From assembly GCF_000176155.1 (NCBI RefSeq), contig NZ_ACZO01000006.1, forward strand, positions 682,001 through 746,000: DNA of 64,000 nucleotides, read 5' to 3'. Position numbers and translations under genes: made by a program. Positions 53,946 through 63,251 of this stretch are shown here, one piece after another. The notes under the pieces were generated by a model, which made no database searches, was not told where the DNA came from, and saw only the letters and a program-made list of their open reading frames with translations. Source of the DNA: Vibrio metschnikovii CIP 69.14 (GTDB lineage: Bacteria > Pseudomonadota > Gammaproteobacteria > Enterobacterales > Vibrionaceae). Numbering within the stretch: position 1 is the stretch's first letter; every line of letters starts with the position of its first letter.

Positions 53946-55124
53946 ATGTTAGCGCTCAGGCTTGTTCCTCTATTCATGCCTGCCCTAGTGTTATCGGGCA
54001 TGGTTGTGATCTATTCGAGTTTACCTTTATACATCAGTGCGTTGCTGGTATTGGCTTCCATTGCCAGCCTTAGCTACGTCGCTTGGAATTATGAATCGTA
54101 CATTCAAACCGTCAAACAGCAAAAAAAACAAATTGAACACCTCTCGGCGTTACAGGAGTCTCAATTAGAGTCCTATCACTCGTTAGAGCCCCTGTTTATC
54201 GAATCATTACCCGTCTGGGCACGACATATTGATTCCGCTAATCAACATCTAACCGATTCAGTTTCAGAGTTGAGCCAGCAGTTTTCTCAACTGGTCGAGC
54301 GGCTCAGTCATACCTTGTCTCTCACCGGAGTGAACAGTCACGGTAAAGAGCAATCGGTAACGGAAGAAATTCATCAATGTCGTAGCATGCTTAACAATGC
54401 GGTAGATGCGCTACGGGCTGGGCAAACACTAAGACAGCAAGTATTGAGTGAGATGCGTGAATTAATGAAATACACCACATCACTGAAAAAAATGGCTGGA
54501 GAAGTGGTTGGTATCGCAGATAAAACCAATTTATTAGCCCTCAATGCCGCGATTGAGTCCGCGCGAGCTGGAGAAGCGGGAAGAGGCTTTGCTGTGGTTG
54601 CCGATGAAGTGCGTGGTTTATCTCAACAATCAAGAGAAACCGCGAGCAAGATGACAGAGCAAGTGAATAGCGTTAATGCTGCCATCGAGAAAGCCTGTGA
54701 AATGGTTGAACAGGTTAATAAAGATGAAACTGAGCAAATGAATAATACCGAGCAATGCATTGATGAAGTTATCAACCATTTTCAGCACATAGTGCAAACG
54801 TTAGATGAACAAGCTCAAGGGCTCACTGAAGATGCCCAACAAGTCAAAGAGACGGTGACACACGTGATCATTCGCCTTCAGTTCCAAGATAGGGTGAGTC
54901 AAATTTTAGAGCAAATTACTCGTAATTTAACCGAGTTAGGCGATGCCATTACGTTAGTTCAACAAGATAGAAATCATCCGATTGTCGGACAATTATCGCC
55001 GCAAAAATGGCTCGATAAAATGAAGAGTAGTTACACCATGATTGAGCAGCATCAAGTTCATACGGGTAAAAAATCTACTCATAGTAGTAAACCAGAAGTG
55101 CAATCTGACATTACCTTTTTCTAA
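53946..55124 (+). CDS. Receptor-like signalling protein with CheZ-like C-terminal motif
   Basis: 392 residues from the ATG at 53946 (AGGA upstream, 11 bases); a GTG at 53853 would add 31 residues. Two adjacent membrane helices (about 8-25 and 29-46) leave almost no periplasmic part, so it probably senses inside the cell. After a coiled coil comes a short MCP tip with [18 protein letters not shown] and [10 protein letters not shown]. The segment [11 protein letters not shown] near residues 312-322 contains D-x-x-x-Q (Asp315, Gln319), the spacing of the CheZ phosphatase pair. It opens a cluster of cheY, STAS, cheA, a receptor, cheW, cheR and cheB. Confidence 0.78.
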   Translation: MLALRLVPLFMPALVLSGMVVIYSSLPLYISALLVLASIASLSYVAWNYESYIQTVKQQKKQIEHLSALQESQLESYHSLEPLFIESLPVWARHIDSANQHLTDSVSELSQQFSQLVERLSHTLSLTGVNSHGKEQSVTEEIHQCRSMLNNAVDALRAGQTLRQQVLSEMRELMKYTTSLKKMAGEVVGIADKTNLLALNAAIESARAGEAGRGFAVVADEVRGLSQQSRETASKMTEQVNSVNAAIEKACEMVEQVNKDETEQMNNTEQCIDEVINHFQHIVQTLDEQAQGLTEDAQQVKETVTHVIIRLQFQDRVSQILEQITRNLTELGDAITLVQQDRNHPIVGQLSPQKWLDKMKSSYTMIEQHQVHTGKKSTHSSKPEVQSDITFF

Positions 55125-55156
55125 CGAACAGCAAACCATAAGCAGGAGGTTTGAGG

Positions 55157-55525
55157 ATGAGTAAAACAATTTTGGTTGTCGATGATTCTGCAGCCATTCG
55201 TCAAGTTGTTAGCCTTGCTCTAAAAGGCGCGGGTTACCAAACGATTGAAGCCATTGATGGTGCTGATGCGCTAAGAAAAATTCAAGGCGTTAAAGTCCAC
55301 TTGGTGATCAGTGACGTCAATATGCCCAATATGGATGGATTGACCTTACTAAAAGAACTGAAAAAACAACCTGCGACCAAATTCACGCCCGTGATCATGT
55401 TGACCACGGAATCGGAAGCCTCGAAAAAAGATCAAGGCCGTTTAGCGGGCGCGAAGGCTTGGGTAGTGAAACCGTTTGTGCCAGATCAAATGTTGGCGGC
55501 GGTGAATAAACTGATGCCAGCTTAG
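55157..55525 (+). CDS. cheY: CheY-like single-domain response regulator
   Basis: A 122-residue receiver. Acidic pocket Asp9-Asp10, phosphorylation site Asp53 (LVISDVNMPNMDG), Thr in MLTTES, and Lys in VVKPF are all present. AGGAGG ends 7 bases before the ATG at 55157; the upstream in-frame TTG overlaps the spacer. Partner of the CheA encoded two genes on. With no flagellar genes nearby its output could be a motor or something else. Confidence 0.9.
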   Translation: MSKTILVVDDSAAIRQVVSLALKGAGYQTIEAIDGADALRKIQGVKVHLVISDVNMPNMDGLTLLKELKKQPATKFTPVIMLTTESEASKKDQGRLAGAKAWVVKPFVPDQMLAAVNKLMPA

Positions 55526-55535
55526 GAGTTAAGGT

Positions 55536-55850
55536 ATGCAGATCCTCGAAGAAAATGATCAACACGTCAACATTGAGTTATCCGGCGAGTTAACGATTTA
55601 TCAAGCGCAGGAAATGTATGAGTTTTTGACGCCATGGGTTATGAAGCCGATTGATTTATTGATTGATGTTACGCGCATTACTGATCTTGACACCAGCGCG
55701 ATTCAATTATTAGTAATGGTCAATAAAGCGAAACGAGAGCAACAGCAGCAATGTTTGTTACTGGTAGAGAATCCTTTGTTTATCCAAGTGATGGCTAAAT
55801 TAGGCGTTAATGCCCTTAACCATAATTTGGCATTGCAGCCCAATACGTAA
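55536..55850 (+). CDS. STAS-domain protein
   Basis: A 104-residue single STAS domain. The phosphorylatable region reads LDTSAIQLL, matching the conserved Ser of SpoIIAA-like anti-anti-sigma factors. In chemosensory clusters such proteins are usually of unknown role. It has GGAG before the ATG and sits between cheY and cheA, with spacing of about 10 and 21 bases. Confidence 0.85.
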   Translation: MQILEENDQHVNIELSGELTIYQAQEMYEFLTPWVMKPIDLLIDVTRITDLDTSAIQLLVMVNKAKREQQQQCLLLVENPLFIQVMAKLGVNALNHNLALQPNT

Positions 55851-55871
55851 TGCGCGAATAGGAGTATAAAC

Positions 55872-58010
55872 ATGGATCCGATGCTGTTGGCTGCACTTGA
55901 AACCTATTACACCGAAAGCCGTGAATTATTAGAAGGTATGGAGCTGGATTTACTCGAGCTTGAAGCGGGTAATCATCAAGATTTAAACGAAAGACTCAAT
56001 GCTATCTTCCGTGCTGCGCATACGGTTAAAGGCTCGGCAGGTATTTTTAATCTTGATGCGATTGTCCACTTTACACATAAAGTAGAAAACCTACTTGACC
56101 AGTTACGCTCAGAGCAATTGGTCTTGACTGGTGAAGTGATCAGTCTGTTGTTTCGCTGTCGTGATCATATGCTAACTCTGCTCGATGAAGCGCAATTTGA
56201 GCAGCAGCATCACGCGGATAACCAGCAAATCAGTGAAACACTGATTGAACAATTAAACGCGTTTCTTGGTGAGCAACCAGACGTGAAAACCAGTGAGGCA
56301 CCAATCAAAGACAGCGCTCCACTTACGGTAGAGGCTCAGCGTTTTCTATGGGTAAAGTTTCCGCAAAGTGCTTTACAGGATGGGATGGATCCGCTGTCCT
56401 TTTTTGCTTATTTAGCCAAATTAGGCCAAATCGAACAGATTATTTTCGATGACAGTAGCTTACCCCAAGAGTGGACAGACTTTGACTCAGAAAATTGTTA
56501 CTTGAGTTGGCAAATAGCGCTCAATAGTGATGCTCAAGATGAGGAAATTTTAGCGGTTTTCGAATTTATTCGGGACGAAGGCGAGGTGTATTTATTTTCC
56601 GCCAATCAGTGTACTCCGGCCTTACTTGATGAGTTACAACAGAAAGGTATGCACAATCTTGAGCATTTTCAAGCCTGTGGCTTACAACTGGATCTCATGT
56701 CTGAGCCGTTGATTGACGCTGAGTCACCGATTGAAGTGCAAGAAGACTCCGATCAATCCATCACTCAAGCTAAGCCAGTTAAATCGGACGCTGCCGTGGC
56801 AAAATCAGCGGCGAATGAAACGGTAAATCGCGAACAAAAAAGCTTGCGTGTTGATGCAGAAAAGCTTGACACGTTAATTAACTTGATTGGAGAGTTGGTC
56901 ACCGCTGGAGCGGGCTGCGCTTTACAAGCCAGCAGTCATGCCGATAGCGCAATGCAAGAATCGGTCTCTCGGCTCAATGGCCTATTAGAAGAAGTCAGAG
57001 ATGCGGCATTAAAGTTAAGAATGGTACCGATTGGCAATACGTTTATCCGTTTTCAAAGGGTCGTACGCGATGTTGCTAAAGAGTTAGGTAAAGAGATCCA
57101 ACTTGATATTCATGGCGGAGATACTGAGCTTGATAAATCGGTGGTCGAGAAAATCGGTGACCCGCTGATGCACCTGATTCGTAATGCCATGGATCATGGC
57201 ATTGAAATGCCTGAGAAAAGGCGAGAGCAAGGCAAAAATCACTCAGGACAAATCACCTTAAATGCCTACCATGATTCAGGCAACATCGTATTGGAAATTA
57301 TCGATGATGGTAAAGGACTTGATGCTGAAAAACTGCGTTTAAAAGCCATTGAAAAAGGGTTGATTGATGAGCACTCGGTATTGACCCGAGATGAAATGTA
57401 TCAATTGATTTTTGAACCGGGCTTTTCAATGGCACAAGAGGTTTCCAACCTATCGGGTCGAGGGGTTGGTATGGATGTGGTGCGTCGAAACATCAATGAA
57501 TTACGTGGTCGAGTAGAAATAGAAAGTGAGTTGTCGATTGGTACCACAGTACGTCTGATTCTGCCATTAACCCTCGCGATCATCGATGGATTTTTAATTG
57601 AAGTCGGTGATGAAGAGTTTGTTGTACCTCTTGATGCCGTTAAAGAGTGCGTTGAGCTGCATCATCCAGTGACCAAACAAGGGGTAAAAGTCAGCAGTCA
57701 CCTTAATTTGCGTGGCAGCGTTTTACCACTGATTGATTTACGCAAACAGTTCAACTTAAACAAGCAAGCGCCTCGTCGGCAAAATGTGGTTGTTGTACAA
57801 ACCGGTGGGCAAATGGCTGGATTGGTGGTTGACCGATTATTGGGCGAGTTACAAACCGTTATTAAACCGCTCGGACCTATTTTTGAGAATATCCAAGGGA
57901 TCAGTGGCTCTACGATTTTAGGGAATGGGGATATTGCCTTGATTTTAGATATTCCTGGTTTAACGCAGCAAATGATTCAACAAGAATCACAACAATTTGC
58001 GCTGCATTAA
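55872..58010 (+). CDS. cheA: Chemotaxis histidine kinase CheA
   Basis: A 712-residue soluble kinase. The P1 HPt domain has His50 in AAHTVKGSAG. A P2-like domain at about 155-265 contains FLWVKFPQSAL and CYLSWQIAL. P3 dimerisation starts near 330 (LRVDAEKLDTLINLIGELV), P4 ATPase has HLIRNAMDHGIE and SGRGVGMDVV, and P5, the CheW-like docking domain, runs about 565-700. It phosphorylates the neighbouring CheY and CheB. AGGAG precedes the ATG. Length is normal. Confidence 0.95.
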   Translation: MDPMLLAALETYYTESRELLEGMELDLLELEAGNHQDLNERLNAIFRAAHTVKGSAGIFNLDAIVHFTHKVENLLDQLRSEQLVLTGEVISLLFRCRDHMLTLLDEAQFEQQHHADNQQISETLIEQLNAFLGEQPDVKTSEAPIKDSAPLTVEAQRFLWVKFPQSALQDGMDPLSFFAYLAKLGQIEQIIFDDSSLPQEWTDFDSENCYLSWQIALNSDAQDEEILAVFEFIRDEGEVYLFSANQCTPALLDELQQKGMHNLEHFQACGLQLDLMSEPLIDAESPIEVQEDSDQSITQAKPVKSDAAVAKSAANETVNREQKSLRVDAEKLDTLINLIGELVTAGAGCALQASSHADSAMQESVSRLNGLLEEVRDAALKLRMVPIGNTFIRFQRVVRDVAKELGKEIQLDIHGGDTELDKSVVEKIGDPLMHLIRNAMDHGIEMPEKRREQGKNHSGQITLNAYHDSGNIVLEIIDDGKGLDAEKLRLKAIEKGLIDEHSVLTRDEMYQLIFEPGFSMAQEVSNLSGRGVGMDVVRRNINELRGRVEIESELSIGTTVRLILPLTLAIIDGFLIEVGDEEFVVPLDAVKECVELHHPVTKQGVKVSSHLNLRGSVLPLIDLRKQFNLNKQAPRRQNVVVVQTGGQMAGLVVDRLLGELQTVIKPLGPIFENIQGISGSTILGNGDIALILDIPGLTQQMIQQESQQFALH

Positions 58011-58076
58011 TATTTACAGCGCACAAGGTATCAGATTAAGCGCATAACGCGCGTCACCGCTATAAGGAATCTGGCA

Positions 58077-59687
58077 ATGTTTAAGGATCTATCAGTAAAA
58101 ATTAAGCTCAGCCTACTCATTGGTTTGTTAGGTGTGTTATTAATCGGTGTTGGTTCGGCTGGCTTATACGGCATGAGCAAAATGGTTGATGGATTGAGAA
58201 GTGTTTATCTTGACCGAACCATTCCGATTGGTCAGCTAAATGATATTAAAGTTCGTTTTTTACAAAACCGGATTGCGATGGCATTTGCTCAGTTGTATCC
58301 CGATGATGAGAATATCAACGCTCAAGTCAAGAACGTAGAAGATAACTTAAAAGTAATTGATCAAATCTGGTCTCGATACATCACGACGACGTTAACCGAG
58401 GAAGAAGCTCGCTTGGTCAATCAGTTTCAGCGCGACAATAAAATCTTTATTGAGCAAGCCATTGAACCAACCTTGGTTGCATTAAGAATGGGGGATATTT
58501 CAACCGCCACCTCATTGGCATTGGAAAGAGTTCGACCTTTATATCCCCCCGTTGCTCAGTCTTTGGATCTATTGGTTGATTTGCAAATTCAAGAAGCAGC
58601 AGCGGAATATAATAGAGAAAGCACATTGTATGAAACGCTACGTTTGGTCTCCATCTCTTCGATAGCGGTTGGACTGATTTTGGCTTTCAGTTTCGGAATT
58701 GCTTTAATTCGGGGAATTTGTGGCCCATTAGAAAAAGCGGTCCATCTATCTCAAGAGTTGGCAAAGGGCAACTTAACCACCAAGTTAGAAGCAACCAGTA
58801 AAGATGAAATGGGGCGTCTGCTCGATTCCATGCAGCAAATGGTTCGTAAGCTATCTAGTATTGTCGGTGAGGTGAATGGGGCAAGTAACGCATTAGCCTC
58901 AGCGTCAGAGCAAGTCTCTGCGACGGCGCAAAACTTAAGTCAGGGTGCGAGTGAACAAGCGGCGAGTGTTGAAGAAACGACCTCTTCAATTGAAGAAATG
59001 TCAGCCTCTATTGCCCAAAATACCGAAAATGCCAAAGTAACCAACGGGATTGCCAGTAAAGCGGCTTTAGAAGCCCAAGAAGGCGGCAACGCGGTAGGTA
59101 AGACGGTTGCGGCGATGAAATCAATAGCAGAAAAAATTAGTATTATCGACGACATCGCTTATCAAACCAACTTGCTGGCTTTGAATGCAGCGATTGAAGC
59201 GGCTCGGGCTGGTGACCATGGTAAAGGATTTGCTGTTGTGGCGGCAGAAGTAAGAAAACTGGCTGAGCGTAGCCAAGTGGCTTCGCAAGAGATTGGTGAA
59301 GTGGCGAAAAATAGTGTCGCGTTGGCAGAGCAAGCTGGAAGTTTGTTAGAAGAAATCGTCCCTTCGATACAAAAGACCGCTGATTTGGTACAAGAAATCA
59401 ACGCGGCATCTATGGAGCAAGCTACAGGTGCATCACAAATCAATCAAGCGATGGAACAACTCAACAGTGTTACTCAACAAAGTGCATCAGCATCCGAAGA
59501 GTTAGCCTCAACGTCCGAAGAAATGAGTAGCCAAGCTCAGCAGTTACAACAATTGATGACCTTCTTTAAGACCGATGAGCGACAAGTGAAATTGGCGAGT
59601 AAAAAACAGCAACCCTCCGCCAAAGCATCGCCTGAAGCATCAAGAGTCACTCAAGACGATGATGATTCGGACTATGTACGTTTTTAG
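58077..59687 (+). CDS. Methyl-accepting chemotaxis protein with 4HB sensor
   Basis: A 536-residue receptor. TM1 is at about 10-30 and TM2 at about 190-212, enclosing a ~160-residue helical four-helix-bundle (4HB_MCP) sensor. HAMP follows (about 213-265), then the signalling bundle with [19 protein letters not shown] and [13 protein letters not shown]. The C-terminus is DDSDYVRF, without the NWETF-type CheR tether. AAGGA precedes the ATG. It lies within the che cluster and is the probable main input of the array. Confidence 0.92.
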   Translation: MFKDLSVKIKLSLLIGLLGVLLIGVGSAGLYGMSKMVDGLRSVYLDRTIPIGQLNDIKVRFLQNRIAMAFAQLYPDDENINAQVKNVEDNLKVIDQIWSRYITTTLTEEEARLVNQFQRDNKIFIEQAIEPTLVALRMGDISTATSLALERVRPLYPPVAQSLDLLVDLQIQEAAAEYNRESTLYETLRLVSISSIAVGLILAFSFGIALIRGICGPLEKAVHLSQELAKGNLTTKLEATSKDEMGRLLDSMQQMVRKLSSIVGEVNGASNALASASEQVSATAQNLSQGASEQAASVEETTSSIEEMSASIAQNTENAKVTNGIASKAALEAQEGGNAVGKTVAAMKSIAEKISIIDDIAYQTNLLALNAAIEAARAGDHGKGFAVVAAEVRKLAERSQVASQEIGEVAKNSVALAEQAGSLLEEIVPSIQKTADLVQEINAASMEQATGASQINQAMEQLNSVTQQSASASEELASTSEEMSSQAQQLQQLMTFFKTDERQVKLASKKQQPSAKASPEASRVTQDDDDSDYVRF

Positions 59688-59696
59688 GAGAATCGT

Positions 59697-60218
59697 ATGA
59701 TGGGACAGTTAGCGACACCCAACTTGGCAACCAGTATCAATGATCAGCAATATTTAACTTTTCTGTTGAACGGAGAGATGTATGCGTTTGCGATACTTAA
59801 TGTCAAAGAGATCCTCGAATACGGAAAAGTAACCCCGATCCCTCGTATGCCTAAATTCATTCAAGGGGTGATCAACTTACGTGGTGAAGTGGTTCCAGTG
59901 ATTAATTTGGCACATCGCTTTCAAATTGAGGCTCGCGCGATCACGAAACGAACCTGTATTGTCATTATTGAAGTCGATACCGATGATCAGCGCCAAGATT
60001 TAGGGGTGCTGGTGGATAGCGTGTCAGAGGTGATTGATATTCCGATGAGCGATATTCGTGCTGCGCCGGCTTTTAGTTGCCAGATACGGACAGACTTTAT
60101 CCGCGCGATGGCTCAGTTACAGGATAACTTTGTTATCATTTTAGCCGAAGATAAAGTGTTATCAGTTGATGAGCTTGCTATGGTTGATAAAGTAGCCAAG
60201 GAGCTCGGTAAGAGCTAA
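59697..60218 (+). CDS. cheW: CheW coupling protein
   Basis: A 173-residue CheW with the GVINLRGEVVPVINL motif that binds CheA and receptors. It starts 9 bases after the receptor gene with AGGAG upstream. The next gene, cheR, follows 10 bases later. Confidence 0.94.
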   Translation: MMGQLATPNLATSINDQQYLTFLLNGEMYAFAILNVKEILEYGKVTPIPRMPKFIQGVINLRGEVVPVINLAHRFQIEARAITKRTCIVIIEVDTDDQRQDLGVLVDSVSEVIDIPMSDIRAAPAFSCQIRTDFIRAMAQLQDNFVIILAEDKVLSVDELAMVDKVAKELGKS

Positions 60219-60228
60219 GAGGTGTAGT

Positions 60229-61068
60229 ATGGCTTTTCTTGAATCTGTGTATACAGAATGTCAGCCACAGCTATCGGACGAGACATTCATTCGTTACCAA
60301 CGTTGGTTATATGAAAAAGCGGGGATTTCCCTTAACGTAACAAAAAAATCTTTGGTCATTGGTCGACTTAATGTTCGTTTACATCAACTTGGCTTAAAAA
60401 GCTTTGATGCTTATTTTGATTTTTTTGCTTTAGCACCTGATAGTGCTGATAAAAAAGCAGAGCAACAGGTGGTGATTGATTTACTCACCACCAATGAAAC
60501 GTACTTTTTTCGCGAAGAGGCACATTTCACTTTCGTACAACAAGAGGTGATCCCCAACTATTATCCCCAAACACTGCGTTGCTGGAGTGCGGCAAGCTCA
60601 TCAGGGGAAGAAGCTTACTCTCTGGCGATGCTATTAATGGATAACAATCCACGACCTTGGCAGATAGTAGCGACCGACATCAACAGCCGAGTTCTCGCAC
60701 AAGCGAGTAGCGGAATTTATCCCTTATCTCGCAGTAGTAATATTCCGTTGCACTATTTACAAAAATATTGCCGTAAAGGCGTCGGTGCGAAAGCCAATAC
60801 ATTCAAAGTGATTCGTTCTTTACGTGATCGGGTCACTTTTCAGCAGGCTAATTTGCAAGAGAGCTTGGCTCGATTTGGACATTTTGATCTGATTTTTCTG
60901 CGTAACGTGATGATTTATTTTGATGCAGCGTCGAAACAAAGAGTGATTGATAATATCCAGCGTCAGCTTAATCCTGGTGGTTACCTGTTGATTGGTCATG
61001 CAGAAACGTTGCAGTCGATTAAAGCGCCATTAAAGTTAATCAGTCCGTCGATTTATCAAAAACTATAA
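60229..61068 (+). CDS. cheR: Chemoreceptor glutamate methyltransferase CheR
   Basis: A 279-residue SAM-dependent methyltransferase. An N-terminal helical domain is followed by CWSAASSSGEEAYSLAML (SAM loop) and ATDIN, with LIFLRNVMIYF as the catalytic-site strand. It methylates receptor glutamates for adaptation. No C-terminal TPR domain. GAGG precedes the ATG. Confidence 0.94.
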   Translation: MAFLESVYTECQPQLSDETFIRYQRWLYEKAGISLNVTKKSLVIGRLNVRLHQLGLKSFDAYFDFFALAPDSADKKAEQQVVIDLLTTNETYFFREEAHFTFVQQEVIPNYYPQTLRCWSAASSSGEEAYSLAMLLMDNNPRPWQIVATDINSRVLAQASSGIYPLSRSSNIPLHYLQKYCRKGVGAKANTFKVIRSLRDRVTFQQANLQESLARFGHFDLIFLRNVMIYFDAASKQRVIDNIQRQLNPGGYLLIGHAETLQSIKAPLKLISPSIYQKL

Positions 61069-61145
61069 GAAATCAAGATGATAGTGGTTAACTACACTTT
61101 AACGTTGATGATTGCTCTCCTCCTTTGCCTCAATAGGGAAGGTTA

Positions 61146-62240
61146 ATGACAAATAAGAAAATACAAGTCCTGATTGTTGATGATTCAGCGGTCGTCAGGC
61201 AAGTGCTTAGCCAAATATTAGTTGAGCAACCAGATATCGATTTGCTTCCTGCGGCGGCAGACCCATTATTTGCCATGAAACGGATGGAAAAAAACTGGCC
61301 CGATGTGATTATTTTGGATGTCGAAATGCCACGTATGGATGGCATTACCTTCTTGAAGAAAATCATGGCTGAGCGACCAACACCGGTGATTATCTGTTCA
61401 ACATTAACCGAAAAAGGCGCTCAAGTGACCTTAGAGGCATTACAAGCTGGTGCTGTTACGATCATTACTAAACCCAAAATGGGCTTAAAAGATTTTTTAG
61501 AAGATAGCGCAAATCAAGTGCTGCAAGCGGTAAGAGGGGCCGCGAAGGCGAAAGTTAAAAATTTGTTCAATGCTTCAGCATCTCACTCTGACAAATCATT
61601 ATCCACGGAACATAAATTTCAGACTCAGCCAGCAGCTTCATTACCGATCAATTCATTATTGAGCAGTGAAAAAATCGTCGTCATCGGCACTTCGACAGGC
61701 GGAACACAAGCCTTGGAATACGTTTTAACCCATTTACCGAAACACGCGCCGGGGATTGTGATTGTCCAACATATGCCTGAAAAGTTTACCGCAATGTTTG
61801 CTGAGCGCCTCAATTCATTGAGTCAGATGACGGTCAGTGAAGCCAAAAGTGGCGATCGAGTGCTGCCTGGTATCGCATTGATTGCTCCTGGAGGAAAACA
61901 CACTAAGTTGTTGCGCAGTGGTGCTCAATACAAAGTCGAGGTGTTTGATGGACCTTTAGTCAATCGACATAAACCGGCTGTCGATGTGTTGTTTCGTTCC
62001 GCAGCTCAGCAGGCCGGAAGCAATGTACTCGGGATCATCATGACTGGCATGGGCGATGATGGAGCCAGAGGGTTAAAAGCGATGTTTGACCATGGTGCGT
62101 CAACCGTCGCGCAAGATGAAGCCAGTTGTGTCGTCTTTGGTATGCCGAAAGAGGCGATTGCCCTTGGTGCGGTGCAGACTATTTGTCCTTTATCCGCCAT
62201 TCCTAAACAAATTCTGCGTTTTACTCAGCACATCAAGTGA
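61146..62240 (+). CDS. cheB: Chemoreceptor methylesterase CheB
   Basis: A 364-residue protein with an N-terminal receiver (Asp58 in [12 protein letters not shown]) and a C-terminal methylesterase domain. The catalytic triad appears in [11 protein letters not shown] (Ser), VQHMPEKFT (His) and [10 protein letters not shown] (Asp). It removes methyl groups from receptors when phosphorylated by CheA. A 77-base gap separates it from cheR, and no cheD follows, unlike many accessory clusters. It is the last clear che gene here. Confidence 0.94.
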   Translation: MTNKKIQVLIVDDSAVVRQVLSQILVEQPDIDLLPAAADPLFAMKRMEKNWPDVIILDVEMPRMDGITFLKKIMAERPTPVIICSTLTEKGAQVTLEALQAGAVTIITKPKMGLKDFLEDSANQVLQAVRGAAKAKVKNLFNASASHSDKSLSTEHKFQTQPAASLPINSLLSSEKIVVIGTSTGGTQALEYVLTHLPKHAPGIVIVQHMPEKFTAMFAERLNSLSQMTVSEAKSGDRVLPGIALIAPGGKHTKLLRSGAQYKVEVFDGPLVNRHKPAVDVLFRSAAQQAGSNVLGIIMTGMGDDGARGLKAMFDHGASTVAQDEASCVVFGMPKEAIALGAVQTICPLSAIPKQILRFTQHIK

Positions 62241-62423
62241 TCGTGCTTCCTCGGGGCTGTTGCCATAATTTCATCGTTATCGAACCTCATGAGGCGTAAT
62301 TGACTCGCCATCGACTAACAACGTCAGTCTTTTGAGGCTTATTATCTCTGTCCGCGTTGGCTATCTTTACATTGTTTACGCTTATAATCGCAGCCAGAGC
62401 AGATTTTCATTGAAAATACAGTT

Positions 62424-62442
62424 GATAATGAGAGCCTTTATC
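62424..62442. promoter_or_regulatory. Fur box upstream of the TonB2-type system
   Basis: The 19-base site GATAATGAGAGCCTTTATC matches the Fur consensus at 15 of 19 positions, with both outer half-sites intact. It lies 33 bases before the DUF3450 start, in promoter position. Confidence 0.65.
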
Positions 62443-62474
62443 AATAACATGTCAGCATTCTCATGTGGTAATTG

Positions 62475-63251
62475 ATGACAACGATGAATTTAACCAAACC
62501 TAGCCTAATCTTATTTTCAGCGCTAAGCGTGTTAGCGGCGCATGCCAGTGTGCTGGATGATGCAAAAACAATCCAAAAAACCACCAATCGCGCTTCAGCG
62601 GTGAGTCAGCAGAACGTCGATAAAAGTGCAGAAGCAACCTTATCTCTTCAAGCGGACATTGAGCGATTAAATGAAGAAGTGAAAAATTTAACCATTTATC
62701 GTGATCATTTACTCTCGCTAGTAGCCAGTCAGGAAAGTGAAATGACGAGTTTAGATGAGCAGATCATTGAGGTTCATCAGACTCGTCAGGGGATTGTGCC
62801 TTTGATGTATCAAATGATCGATGGTTTAGATGTTTTAATCAGTGAAGATAAACCCTTACGTCTTTCCGCTCGCCAAGAGCGCCTTGAGCGACTCAAAGAG
62901 TTAATGCCACGCTCCGATGTGAGTGATGCTGAGAAATATCGCCGAATTCTTGAAGCGTATCAAATCGAGATGGATTACGGCACGAAATTAGGGGTTTACC
63001 AAGATCGAATCACCTTAGCTGATAAAGACACGATTGAGGCGGACATTCTTTACGTTGGCCGAGTTTCATTATTGGCTCGCAATCGTAATGGTTCACGCTA
63101 TTGGTCTTGGGACCAAAAGCAAGGGCAGTGGCAAGCATTATCGATTAAATCGAAAGGGGATATTGATACCGCCTATCAATTGGCTTATCAGCAAATCGCC
63201 CCAACGCTGCTTTACCTACCGGTTTCTCTTACTCCTGCGGAGGCAAAATAA
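62475..63251 (+). CDS. DUF3450 periplasmic protein of a TonB2-type energy system
   Basis: A 258-residue protein with a signal peptide (to about residue 24, AHA) and a mostly coiled-coil N-terminal half (LQADIERLNEEVKNLTIYRD). It is a DUF3450 protein. In Vibrio and relatives this gene heads clusters with TtpC, ExbB2, ExbD2 and TonB2. A Fur box lies upstream and TtpC follows with a one-base TAATG overlap. The start may be at 62475 or 62484; a TTG at 62472 is less likely. Its exact role in TonB2 function is unknown. Confidence 0.85.
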   Translation: MTTMNLTKPSLILFSALSVLAAHASVLDDAKTIQKTTNRASAVSQQNVDKSAEATLSLQADIERLNEEVKNLTIYRDHLLSLVASQESEMTSLDEQIIEVHQTRQGIVPLMYQMIDGLDVLISEDKPLRLSARQERLERLKELMPRSDVSDAEKYRRILEAYQIEMDYGTKLGVYQDRITLADKDTIEADILYVGRVSLLARNRNGSRYWSWDQKQGQWQALSIKSKGDIDTAYQLAYQQIAPTLLYLPVSLTPAEAK

